Shown here one piece after another: positions 7,368 to 15,721 of a stretch of DNA of 23,242 nt. How positions within the stretch are numbered: position 1 is the first letter of the stretch; every line of letters starts with the position of its first letter. The position numbers were made by a program, and so were the translations under genes. This DNA comes from a virus: positions 1 through 23,242 of the IMG/VR virus record IMGVR_UViG_3300032326_000095; one strand, written 5' to 3'. The notes under the pieces were generated by a model. That model made no database searches and was not told the origin of the DNA. It saw nothing but the letters and a program-made list of their open reading frames with translations.

Positions 7368-7399
7368 CAAATATAACAAAAAGATTTGGTATATCCAAA
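7368..7399 (-). promoter_or_regulatory. Bacteroidetes-type promoter before DNA polymerase
   Basis: On the coding strand, TTTG (7399-7396), exactly 20 bases, then TATATTTG (7375-7368), a full match to TTTG-N20-TAnnTTTG. It sits in the only gap between the tail genes and the polymerase. The -7 box ends 4 bases before the polymerase ATG, so the transcript would be leaderless or nearly so. That close spacing is the main reason for caution. Confidence 0.55.
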
Positions 7400-7759
7400 T
7401 TATCCTCTATAAAATTTTGTAAGGTTTTTCACATAAGTATCTATGTTACCCATAGTTTCTTGTGCGTAGTTTATGGAACGTTGATTTAGTTGTTCTACCT
7501 CAAACTTATTGCCACCTGCTATTTTCCATCTCAAAGTACAAGTCAAATAATTATCCATATACTTATATGAATCATAATTACTTTTATCAACTTCGTATAT
7601 TATACCAGTTACATCATTTCGTTTTCTTACAAAATAGCGTAAGATATAACCCGCCATATAATCTCTTTCGTTTGGAGACGGTTCGGAGGTTGTTATTCTT
7701 TTTTCAATTGTTTTTGAACCAATTTTTAACCCCAAATATGTAGATACATTATTATCCAT
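7400..7759 (-). CDS. Small tail/baseplate-associated hypothetical protein (119 aa)
   Basis: I do not recognise a named family. The protein is polar with mixed alpha/beta character. It contains ERDYMAGYILRYFVRKRND (about 31-49), a lysine- and tyrosine-rich centre, TCTLRWKIAGG, and a C-terminal helix ending NLTKFYRG. Its ATG overlaps the stop of the hub-like gene by one base (TAATG), so it is translationally coupled to it and is probably a virion or assembly protein. It is the last gene before a host-type promoter and the polymerase, so it appears to close the tail operon. Confidence 0.8.
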   Translation of the reverse strand: MDNNVSTYLGLKIGSKTIEKRITTSEPSPNERDYMAGYILRYFVRKRNDVTGIIYEVDKSNYDSYKYMDNYLTCTLRWKIAGGNKFEVEQLNQRSINYAQETMGNIDTYVKNLTKFYRG

Positions 7760-9795
7760 TAGTTTCCTGGTCTATATTTGAATTTTATACTAGTTTGCCA
7801 TAATGCAGAATCTACTGTATGATTTACTTCTACTACTTGCAATAACCCTTTACTATCGTTAAATGGTAAATCCTCTATATTACATATTTTACCAACCGTA
7901 ACACCTGATACTCCTAATGTTGTTATTTCTAATTCAATTGGTAGTAATGGATTATTTTTTGTAGTACCACTATCCTTTCCAAAATAAAGATATTTTAATA
8001 ATTGTGTATCTTTTACAGAAACTTTAAATCCATTTTTATCTGTTGGTACATTAAATTCAAATTCATTGTGTTTATAACTTATAATAGTGCAATTTTCATC
8101 AACTACTCCACTAATTCCAGTCATACCTTCATATGCACCTTCTACTGCACTAAATATTTTTTTAATACCTTCCCAAGATTTTTTAGCCAATTCAACCGCT
8201 TCATCTGCTAATTTGATTTGGTCTTTTGGAACTCCCGTGCCTCCTACAATTGGTATTTTATCAGCTGATTCTTTGTATCCAAAACAATCACACTTATCTG
8301 GGTTGTATTCAAAAAATAAATTTTTACCAATTTCTCTATTTTTTTGGTCTCTATTTTGTGTCATAGCCATTGCTGCTATTTCTTTTGGTAAATCACTTAC
8401 AAAATTTACACCCGTAATCGTTGTATTATCTCCAAATAAGTTTAATGTAGATACCTTTGGTGGAGTTGGTGGAATTAATGAATAGTCTACAATGGTATAT
8501 ACCATTTTATTCTTATCTTTTGTGGAAGAAACTTGTGGAGCAAGGTCTGTTAAACCAGCTGATGCTTTATTTATTTCTGTACATAAATCCGCCAATATAT
8601 CTTTTGAATTACCATTTGAATGTTTATTAAATAATTCCTCTAAAAATTCTTGCTTAACATAAATATTTTTTATATACCCCCATCGGCCAGCATCAAAGTT
8701 TACAACTCCCCCATCTATATCCCAACTAGTACCAGTTTGTTGTACATACGTTTGACCTTTTCCTCTATGCTTTATATCTTGTGTATTTAAAATATCTAAT
8801 ATCAATTTACCATCTGCCGATTTTGTTGGATTTGCTGCTTTTTCATTTGTAAAAATTATATTTTCCGAATTACTCAACATATTTGGGTGAGCACAAGCAA
8901 TAGCTCTATCTATATCTACAATAAACGAATTTTTTTCGCCATTGTTTTTATTTATTGTAAAGCGGACAATCCATTCCATATCAATATAAATTGAGTCTGA
9001 TGTGGAATCATATGATAAACCAGCTGCTTCAGCTAATAAAGATGTACCTTTTTCAACTATACCACGATTAGAATACCCATAGTTAATAAAATGGTCTCTA
9101 AACGCATTATAGTTTGATTTTAATTTTTTAAACTCCTCATCTGATAAATTAAATAAAGATGAAATTTTACCATCTAATTTTTCTTGTGTAGATGATGCGG
9201 TTGTTGAATCTTTATCTTTTACAGTATTTCCAAAAAATGCAGATATTTCATTTTTACTACCTACTTTAAATATTACATCAACGGTTGCATCATCATTTAC
9301 AGATATACTAAAATCCATAAGTGGTCCAACTATAATATCTTTTGAATTACCAGCACTATTACAATATGTTCTCCATGCACTTACATCATCAACCAATTGT
9401 TTAGCCTGACCGCAAGTCAATGGTGATGCATCTTGTGGTGTACCATCTCTTTTCTTACTCCACCCCCAAACAATAGATTTTGCAGAACCTACTCTAAAAA
9501 AGTCCTGATATTGTTTTAGTTGACTCATTGATGCAAACTTAACAGTAACACTACCTTCGCGTATTACACCAAGAGAACCTGTTGGTTTTATTTCCAAATT
9601 TGTTATTACAGGTGGAAACCTTTCAGTTCCTCTATTACTATATTCGTAACTGGCGTTTGTACCGATTGTTTTATCTCCGTTATATTCGCTGAATAAAACA
9701 AATGGAGCAGCTCCGCTAAATAAAGTCCTATCTACATTTTGAATTTTTTTCAAAATGTCTAACTCTAATGGTGTAAAAAATGGAAAACTATTCAT
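7759..9795 (-). CDS. Probable baseplate hub protein (gp27/gpD-like)
   Basis: A large structural protein of 678 residues. The N-terminal quarter carries beta-rich segments typical of baseplate proteins (VITNLEIKPTGSLGVIREGS, then SIVWGWS). The middle is long and polar, with cysteines near CDCFGY. The C-terminal 60 residues (TLGVSGVTVGKICNIEDLP, LQVVEVNHTVDSALWQTS, then FKYRPGN) resemble the end of tail-hub proteins of the gp27 and late-control gene D type, where a beta-barrel sits on the tail tube and binds the spike. The gene follows the LysM-like gene by one base and overlaps the next gene by one base. T4 gp27 is 391 residues, so this protein is much longer. The hub assignment is an inference from its C-terminus and position. 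Confidence 0.6.
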   Translation of the reverse strand: MNSFPFFTPLELDILKKIQNVDRTLFSGAAPFVLFSEYNGDKTIGTNASYEYSNRGTERFPPVITNLEIKPTGSLGVIREGSVTVKFASMSQLKQYQDFFRVGSAKSIVWGWSKKRDGTPQDASPLTCGQAKQLVDDVSAWRTYCNSAGNSKDIIVGPLMDFSISVNDDATVDVIFKVGSKNEISAFFGNTVKDKDSTTASSTQEKLDGKISSLFNLSDEEFKKLKSNYNAFRDHFINYGYSNRGIVEKGTSLLAEAAGLSYDSTSDSIYIDMEWIVRFTINKNNGEKNSFIVDIDRAIACAHPNMLSNSENIIFTNEKAANPTKSADGKLILDILNTQDIKHRGKGQTYVQQTGTSWDIDGGVVNFDAGRWGYIKNIYVKQEFLEELFNKHSNGNSKDILADLCTEINKASAGLTDLAPQVSSTKDKNKMVYTIVDYSLIPPTPPKVSTLNLFGDNTTITGVNFVSDLPKEIAAMAMTQNRDQKNREIGKNLFFEYNPDKCDCFGYKESADKIPIVGGTGVPKDQIKLADEAVELAKKSWEGIKKIFSAVEGAYEGMTGISGVVDENCTIISYKHNEFEFNVPTDKNGFKVSVKDTQLLKYLYFGKDSGTTKNNPLLPIELEITTLGVSGVTVGKICNIEDLPFNDSKGLLQVVEVNHTVDSALWQTSIKFKYRPGN

Positions 9796-9796
9796 A

Positions 9797-10078
9797 TTAA
9801 AATTTTCTTGTAACCGATGATGCGTTGTTTGGGATTCTTAATTGTAATCCCGGTTCTAATTTTGTATCTATATCTGTAAGATTATTGTATGTTGCTATTA
9901 CCCACCACAATTTAGAATCACCATAAAATTGATTTGCTAACAAATCCAATCTGTCATCTTCTTCTGTTATTATTAAAATATCAGAATCAACTGGTTCTAT
10001 ATATGGCAATAATATAGAATTATATACTAATCCTTTAGCATTTTTGTATTCTACCGATAAATTACTATATCTTCCCAT
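9797..10078 (-). CDS. LysM-like baseplate protein (gp53/gpX-like)
   Basis: A 93-residue protein. Its C-terminal half reads DDRLDLLANQFYGDSKLWW, then VIATYNNL and LEPGLQLRIP, the pattern of the LysM-like fold of phage tail protein X and the gp53 baseplate wedge protein. The aromatic WW and the PGxxLRIP end are typical. In contractile tails such proteins help lock the baseplate to the tube or wedge; this copy is predicted to be a virion component. It lies 10 bases after the 815-residue gene and one base before the hub-like gene, in the usual tail order. The N-terminal half is specific to this group. Confidence 0.8.
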   Translation of the reverse strand: MGRYSNLSVEYKNAKGLVYNSILLPYIEPVDSDILIITEEDDRLDLLANQFYGDSKLWWVIATYNNLTDIDTKLEPGLQLRIPNNASSVTRKF

Positions 10079-10088
10079 ATTTTTTTAA

Positions 10089-12536
10089 TTAATTTTGAGC
10101 ATTATCAACGGCTCTTACTTTGAAAAGTTTATCTTTACCAAAAATATTCTTTTTCCAATCACCTGTTTTCGGGTCATATTCTTTCTGTTTTCCCCATTTT
10201 GGAGTCTGTACAGGTGAATCATTTGAACTTGGGGTTATTGCTTTGTTTACTGTAAATGAATTAGATTCAGCTGCATTAGCTGTACCTAATGTGGGTGTGC
10301 TAGTTTGTTTCAAATAATCAGCTGCTGCATTTGTTTGTTGAATATCTGCATTTGCTTCTAGTGTAGGTAAATCTGTTCTTGTTGAATTTAAATATTCTTC
10401 TGCTTTTTGTGTATCGTATAAATCATTATCTGCTTCTACAAATGTTTGATATGGAGACATTTCCCCAGCACCTTTTGGTGTAAATTCAAATTTATTTAAA
10501 GCAGTTTTAGGTAACTGAACCATATCTATTGTTGGCATAGATGGTCTAGGTGGTAGTTGTAAAGGTGGAAGTGGTATTCTACCTTCTTTTTCCAATGTAC
10601 TATATAAATATCCCGGAGGAGTTATTCCATCATAGAAATTTTCTTTTCTTCCAACATTCAAAACTTTATATGTAAAATCCATTTCACACATAAATGGTGA
10701 TTGTGATTTTTTTTGAATTTCCCAAGGTGAATTATCCGGAACTGTCATTGTGCAATTAGTTAAAAATCCACTTTCTTCATTTATTAAATTGCCTATTTTC
10801 AATTTTAGTAATTTACCAAATATGCCCTGATTTGTACCAAATCCAGATGGTTTTGTTAATTGCATTAATGCATTTACTTTTTTCCAAAGTTCTCCTAATT
10901 CAAGTTCGTTTGTAGCATATAATTGAACTTTAAATGATATTTCTCTTTCAAAACTTTCATAAAAATAAAACTTGTATGGAGAACCAATGCCTTTGGCTTC
11001 TGACCAATTAGGTGTAGGTGTATCTGTTAAACCTGTCAATGTTGACATTAATTTTATTTCTACTCCTGATTTTCCTTCTATCAAAGTAAAAGATACTTCA
11101 ATTAAATCATACCCTTTATCATTTAACGCATCTTTTGATAAATTTCTATGCTCTTTGTTTATTTTACCAACTAAATTATCACCGGTTCTATTATCATAAC
11201 CTCCAAATAATCCAGTATTTACATCATTATCTTCATCATAAGCCATATCCGAAAATCTTTTTGGCTTATTTACATTGATTACATCTATAATTTTATACTC
11301 ACCAGCTCTAGTATTACCAATTGGTGAATTTGTAACATTTAAAAATCCTTCTCTATCGTAATAAACTCCACCAAGTTCTACTTTGTCAGTTCGATATGTA
11401 TTTAAACCCTCTGATTTTGATTGTAATACACTATTTGCTTTTGGAGAATTAAATCCTAATGTGGGAACACCATCTACATTATTTCGTTTAATAGCAAGAT
11501 TATCTAAATCCTGTGTAGTAGCTAAATTTGTAGCATTTACTAAATAATCGTCCTTTTTGGTAAATGTATAAATTAAATTAGTATCATACAATCTCTTACC
11601 AGAATCAGTAACGAAAATATTTAATTTTGCATTATATCTACGAGATGAATTAGCGTTATATATTATACTTTGTGGGTTTATATTTTCTACTAAATTACCA
11701 CGAAGATGTTTTGGAACTCCTGGATTATTTTCCGTAACCCCATATAAAGTACCATCGTATATTTGGCCAATATTTGGCTTTCTTGCAAATTGAGATTGGT
11801 TAAAATTTACACCATTCTGTGGATTAGTATATCCGTTAGATTTATCAAACTTGTAATTTACTTTTTGACCATTTACTAACCCATCAACATACATAGATGG
11901 ATACATAGTTTGCTCTCTTTTAACTCCACCGACAATTCCACCTAATAATGTAGGTTCTTCGGCACCCTGTTTTCCAATTCCCAATTGATTTGCAACACCA
12001 CCTACTTTTTTCGAAGCATAATCTGCTATAACACTTGTTGCTGCAGGTCCTATGTTTTGTATATATTGTGTTGGAGTGGCAAATGAACTTAAAAAATTAC
12101 CAACTGCGGTTTTTTTGTTTTCAACACCACCAGTTAGCATATCAGTATATAGGCCTTTTGTGGTAGATGTTCCTTCAATTAAATCACTTGGTAATTGTGG
12201 TTTAATAGTTTCATTTAATTTGTTATTTAGAAAACTACCAGCACTTTTACCAATACCACCAAGTTTACCTAATCCTTTTTCAATTAAATTACCAGCTACT
12301 TTTAATGATTTTTGTTTTAATTTTTTTGTATCTACTTTACCTTGTGTAAGAATACGCACCGAATCCGTACCATATATAGTTGGTATGTTTTCAACAAGGT
12401 TTTTTAATTGCTTTACATCGTTTGAAAATTTATCATTTGGCTTTGGAGAAAGCATATCTGATTTAACATTTCTAGGATTTAAATTATTATCCTGAAAATT
12501 GTGTTCGTTCAATAAATCTCTTAATGCTTTTCCCAT
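10089..12536 (-). CDS. Large tail-tube-initiator/baseplate-like structural protein
   Basis: An 815-residue protein encoded directly after the tape measure gene. The N-terminal ~220 residues are lysine-rich with short helical and glycine-rich stretches. A recognisable domain spans about 525-635: FEREISFKVQLYATNELELG, then LWKKVNALMQLTKPSG, LKLKIGNLI, LTNCTMTVPDNSPWEI and FMCEMDFTYKVLNVG. This pattern recurs in baseplate and tube-cap proteins of many phages and fits gp48/gp54-like tube initiation. The C-terminal ~180 residues are low-complexity, rich in Pro, Thr and Asn. The start is the ATG at 12536 with AAGGA upstream. The long N- and C-terminal extensions are unusual for tube initiators and may be separate functions. 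The role is inferred from the domain pattern and gene order. Confidence 0.6.
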   Translation of the reverse strand: MGKALRDLLNEHNFQDNNLNPRNVKSDMLSPKPNDKFSNDVKQLKNLVENIPTIYGTDSVRILTQGKVDTKKLKQKSLKVAGNLIEKGLGKLGGIGKSAGSFLNNKLNETIKPQLPSDLIEGTSTTKGLYTDMLTGGVENKKTAVGNFLSSFATPTQYIQNIGPAATSVIADYASKKVGGVANQLGIGKQGAEEPTLLGGIVGGVKREQTMYPSMYVDGLVNGQKVNYKFDKSNGYTNPQNGVNFNQSQFARKPNIGQIYDGTLYGVTENNPGVPKHLRGNLVENINPQSIIYNANSSRRYNAKLNIFVTDSGKRLYDTNLIYTFTKKDDYLVNATNLATTQDLDNLAIKRNNVDGVPTLGFNSPKANSVLQSKSEGLNTYRTDKVELGGVYYDREGFLNVTNSPIGNTRAGEYKIIDVINVNKPKRFSDMAYDEDNDVNTGLFGGYDNRTGDNLVGKINKEHRNLSKDALNDKGYDLIEVSFTLIEGKSGVEIKLMSTLTGLTDTPTPNWSEAKGIGSPYKFYFYESFEREISFKVQLYATNELELGELWKKVNALMQLTKPSGFGTNQGIFGKLLKLKIGNLINEESGFLTNCTMTVPDNSPWEIQKKSQSPFMCEMDFTYKVLNVGRKENFYDGITPPGYLYSTLEKEGRIPLPPLQLPPRPSMPTIDMVQLPKTALNKFEFTPKGAGEMSPYQTFVEADNDLYDTQKAEEYLNSTRTDLPTLEANADIQQTNAAADYLKQTSTPTLGTANAAESNSFTVNKAITPSSNDSPVQTPKWGKQKEYDPKTGDWKKNIFGKDKLFKVRAVDNAQN

Positions 12537-12540
12537 TTAA

Positions 12541-15243
12541 TTATCCTTGACTATTATTTTTAATATTTTGAACATGTCCTTTGTAAATTTGTCTACTATC
12601 CAAACTAACAACAACCGCCAAGTTTTTAATATCTGCCCTTAAACCTCTAATTTCTTCTATCAATCCACCATCTCCACCGTCACCACCGGAGGAATTGCCA
12701 CCTAACATTACATCACCACCCAATGCCATAAATCCACCAACTGCTAACAAACCAGGAAGTGCCAAAAGAGATGCTCCGGCAAAGGCCATTAACGATGCTG
12801 ATAATGCAGCAAAGCCACCTGCCATTGCAAGTAATCCTAATGCAGAATCAATTGATAATAATGGTAATAACGCCGTCATCATAGATGTTATACTACCTAC
12901 AATTACTGAAATACCAGTTGCTATTGATGTTATAACACTCGTTATAACTACACCAATTGCTTGGATTGCTGGAGTCATTAAACTTAATCCATATCCAAAT
13001 GCAACAAATGCACCTGCTAGTGCAAGTATAACCCCAACACCTAACAATCCAAAAGTTCCTGCGGTTGCTCCAAATGATACCAATGCAGGTCCTAATAAAT
13101 TTAATCCAGCTGCTGCGGATGATGCAGCTAATCCGAATAACCCCATCCCAATTGCACCAGGTATCATAAGTATAAATGCACCTGCGGTTGCTGCTAATGT
13201 ACCAACTGCGAGAAGTGGAACTGTTGCAAATGATAACAAACCAACTGCCAATTTAGATAAACCCTTACCAGCCGTTGCTCCAAATGCACCAACTGCCATC
13301 ATACCAGGTGTACCCAATGATAATAATAATAAAGCAGGACCTGCCAATGCAGTATTTAATATACCCATACTAACACCCGGCTTCCCCATAGCTTGAAAAC
13401 CTTTGGCCATTTGTGTTTGTTGATTTGTGGAACTTTTACTTGGAGGTGTAGTTGGTGTTATAGCTCCGCCTTTTCCTAAATTTTTAATTGTTTTTATTTC
13501 TTTGGTATCCGTTATACCACCAAAACCTTGAAACCCCTTTCCAGTAAGCAATCCCCCAACTCCTTTTGCAGCATCTTTTAAAAAACTAAATCCTTCTTTG
13601 GCATCTGCAACTTGAGATTTAAAGTCTTTCATACCAATCAACATACCACCAATACCTTTAACAGCAGTTCCGGTTATACCAGCTCCCATTTCTCTTATCG
13701 TAGCGGTAATTGAGTTAAATGAACCTTCTAATTGTCCAACTGGTGTTAATGCTTTTTTCTCATTTGCAACCATTTGCATTAATTCAGCATTAGATACACC
13801 AATAGCCTTTGCCAAAGCTGCTCTTTCAACTGGACCCATTGCTTCTAATTCTGCCAAAGTACCAGCAGCCTCTATTGCCGCTTTCATTGCTCCAGCACTA
13901 TCACCCGCAAATGCCAACTCTCTTGCTTTATTTAAATTTATATTTTTACCTATTATAACAGATGCTTCCATTTCGGCGGCTACTGATGATTGGTAATCTA
14001 ATAAACCATCACTTATCTTTGAAGCCGTTGCTAAATCAACACCCAATCTTTTAGCCTGTACTGCTGCTTCTGCTATGTTACTACCACCATTTTTTGAGTA
14101 TAATGCAAAGAACTCTGTGTTTTCTGCAATATCTTTCATTACACCTGCAGGAGCTACACCATTAGCCGATGCTAATTGAGATGCAGCTTCTAACGTATTC
14201 ATTGCAAATTCAGATGAACGACCTGATAGATTACCGAACTGATTTACTAATGTAGCTGCTTCTTCACCACTAACACCCAATCTACCTGTCAATGCACCAA
14301 CACCAAGACTCAATTTAAGTGTTACATCATTTGCATCACCCAATTTTTCAGCTAAAGATGTTACACCTTTTGCTGCATCATCACCCAATAGTTTTGATAC
14401 TAAAAATGATTGAGATTTTAGTTGGAACATTTGACCAACAGTACCACCAACACTTTTAGATAAATCATTAAAATCGTCTACCAATCCACCAATGTATATC
14501 AATGACATACCAGCCATATTCTTAAACGATGAAAAGAATACCTCAATGGTGGCTGCTATTTTTTTAAATTGTGTGTTTAAATTATTTAAATCACCATAAA
14601 CATCACTATAAATATCTTTAATTTCTTTCGATGTATTTGCAATCGAATTTGCTTCTAATACTATATTTTTTAATGCCTCAATTTGTTTTTGTAAATTTTG
14701 AAATGTTTCATTTTCTTTACCATTTATCAATGCATATGCATCGGCTTGGGTTTGTAGTAAATTTAAAGATTTTTCAATTTCATTATTTTGTATGCTACGT
14801 TCTAAAGTATCCTCTTTATTTAGTGAAGATAATTCAGTAGCTAATGATAGGGTTTGATTATATGTTGATGCAAAAGCTGTTAATTCTGCTTTCTTTGCAC
14901 CAGAGGCGGCTTTGGCAGATGCAGTTAATTTTTGTGAAATGGATAATGTATCCATCATTCTACTCTTAAACCCGCTTAATGAATCTGGTATTTGTTTATA
15001 AACATCTGCTAAACTTTTAGTTTCTTGTAATTGTTTAGTTTGTTTATCTAATACTAAATTTTGAGCATTTCGTATTTTTTTAAAAGCAGATATTGTTTTA
15101 TTTAATTCAGAATTTATATTGGATATAGCAGTAGATTGGTCACCCAAAGTAGATGACAATCCTTTTTTGATTGCATCCAACTCTGTTTGGAAATCTCGTA
15201 TTTGTTTTACGAGTTTTTCTACATCTTGATTTTGCTTTGCCAT
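12541..15243 (-). CDS. Tail tape measure protein
   Basis: Sets tail length and is released during infection. The protein has 900 residues. The first ~220 are coiled-coil with heptad-like Leu/Ile and many Lys/Gln. A short hydrophobic patch follows near 245-260 (GMSLIYIGGLVDDF). The centre is Ala-rich and helical. Residues ~625-850 are an extended Ala/Gly/Leu-rich hydrophobic region with several potential membrane segments, and a polar tail ends the protein. This architecture and its position after the chaperone genes are characteristic of tape measures. At roughly 0.15 nm per residue it predicts a tail of about 135 nm. It is preceded after 6 bases by a 67-residue gene and followed by a 4-base gap. 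The antisense open frame over its C-terminus is a by-product of Ala/Gly codon bias. Confidence 0.9.
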   Translation of the reverse strand: MAKQNQDVEKLVKQIRDFQTELDAIKKGLSSTLGDQSTAISNINSELNKTISAFKKIRNAQNLVLDKQTKQLQETKSLADVYKQIPDSLSGFKSRMMDTLSISQKLTASAKAASGAKKAELTAFASTYNQTLSLATELSSLNKEDTLERSIQNNEIEKSLNLLQTQADAYALINGKENETFQNLQKQIEALKNIVLEANSIANTSKEIKDIYSDVYGDLNNLNTQFKKIAATIEVFFSSFKNMAGMSLIYIGGLVDDFNDLSKSVGGTVGQMFQLKSQSFLVSKLLGDDAAKGVTSLAEKLGDANDVTLKLSLGVGALTGRLGVSGEEAATLVNQFGNLSGRSSEFAMNTLEAASQLASANGVAPAGVMKDIAENTEFFALYSKNGGSNIAEAAVQAKRLGVDLATASKISDGLLDYQSSVAAEMEASVIIGKNINLNKARELAFAGDSAGAMKAAIEAAGTLAELEAMGPVERAALAKAIGVSNAELMQMVANEKKALTPVGQLEGSFNSITATIREMGAGITGTAVKGIGGMLIGMKDFKSQVADAKEGFSFLKDAAKGVGGLLTGKGFQGFGGITDTKEIKTIKNLGKGGAITPTTPPSKSSTNQQTQMAKGFQAMGKPGVSMGILNTALAGPALLLLSLGTPGMMAVGAFGATAGKGLSKLAVGLLSFATVPLLAVGTLAATAGAFILMIPGAIGMGLFGLAASSAAAGLNLLGPALVSFGATAGTFGLLGVGVILALAGAFVAFGYGLSLMTPAIQAIGVVITSVITSIATGISVIVGSITSMMTALLPLLSIDSALGLLAMAGGFAALSASLMAFAGASLLALPGLLAVGGFMALGGDVMLGGNSSGGDGGDGGLIEEIRGLRADIKNLAVVVSLDSRQIYKGHVQNIKNNSQG

Positions 15244-15249
15244 TTATTA

Positions 15250-15453
15250 TTAAAATCCGTGCTTTTTCATTATACTACGAAATTCTTCGTTTTCATCACT
15301 CATACGTTTCATAGCATTTACCACTTCAACTGGTGCTCCCGCTTTTTTAGCTGCTGCTGCATATCTATCAGCTACACCTTGTTGTAATCCTTTGAAAAAA
15401 TTATCAACAATTTTTACTAAAATTCCTTCTTTTAGTTGTTTTTTATTATCCAT
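15250..15453 (-). CDS. Small hypothetical protein before tape measure (67 aa)
   Basis: A 67-residue, strongly helical, lysine-rich protein with an alanine-rich centre (DRYAAAAKKAGAPVEVV) and a charged C-terminal helix (MKRMSDENEEFRSIMKKHG). I do not recognise a family. It starts a new transcription unit: a terminator and a late-type promoter motif lie immediately upstream, and the tape measure ATG follows its stop by 6 bases. Short genes at this position often encode tape-measure-associated or tail-completion factors, but nothing in the sequence shows which. Confidence 0.75.
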   Translation of the reverse strand: MDNKKQLKEGILVKIVDNFFKGLQQGVADRYAAAAKKAGAPVEVVNAMKRMSDENEEFRSIMKKHGF

Positions 15454-15472
15454 AATACTAGATTTATTCTTA

Positions 15473-15482
15473 TATAAATATC
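15473..15482 (-). promoter_or_regulatory. Candidate late promoter, tape-measure operon
   Basis: The coding-strand decamer GATATTTATA lies 19 bases before the ATG at 15453 and just after a terminator. It would drive the 67-residue gene, tape measure and downstream baseplate genes. Confidence 0.55.
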
Positions 15483-15489
15483 CATAAAC

Positions 15490-15520
15490 AAAAAAAGTTA
15501 GGATTTTATCTCCTAACTTT
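15490..15520 (-). terminator. Intrinsic terminator after gp26-like/chaperone unit
   Basis: A perfect 10-base-pair stem (AAAGTTAGGA / TCCTAACTTT) with a 7-base loop is followed on the coding strand by seven T. The upstream arm overlaps the last codons of the 71-residue frame ending at 15506. Confidence 0.85.
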
Positions 15521-15721
15521 ACTATTTGCTTTACTGATTTGCTCTTGTTCTGCTTTTTTAATTTTCATTAAATTATTCACATACAACCTTCTTATATGTA
15601 GTGGTAGATTATAAACATCCGAAAATGTAAATCCACCACTACTACCCATTATCAAAAAGAATATCTCTTCGTGTAGCTTTAAACTATAATCAGTTGGAAG
15701 GGTAAAAAAAGTTAATCCCAA
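15506..15721 (-). CDS. Second tail-assembly chaperone frame (gp51-like), no ATG start
   Basis: An open frame of about 71 codons overlapping the end of the gp26-like gene by 32 bases. The content looks real: LHEEIFFLIMGSSGGFTFSD, then VYNLPLHIRRLYVNNL and a Lys/Gln-rich helix. This resembles the small gp51-like hub-assembly proteins of T4-type phages. There is no ATG until the internal codon in FLIMGSS; the only early start-like codon is a TTG at 15721, with a GGAGG about 15 bases away. A T7 run at 15704-15710 lies in the overlap. The frame is +1 (or -2) relative to the gp26-like gene, so expression as a frameshift fusion is more likely than TTG initiation. Position directly upstream of the tape measure operon matches the lambda G/GT chaperone layout. 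A terminator overlaps its stop. Confidence 0.7.
   Translation of the reverse strand: MGLTFFTLPTDYSLKLHEEIFFLIMGSSGGFTFSDVYNLPLHIRRLYVNNLMKIKKAEQEQISKANSKVRR

Noticed and set aside
12695-13396. Long plus-strand open frame (233 codons) opposite the tape measure gene
   Set aside because: It mirrors the Ala/Gly/Leu-rich hydrophobic part of the tape measure protein, giving a repetitive Pro/Asn/Ala product. It lacks a ribosome binding site or family resemblance, and every real gene is on the other strand.
10603-14616. GATATTTATA copies inside genes (10603-10612 and 14607-14616)
   Set aside because: They match the late-promoter decamer but lie in the middle of coding regions (encoding YLY and DIYS), with no nearby start. 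In AT-rich DNA these are expected by chance, though an internal promoter is not excluded.
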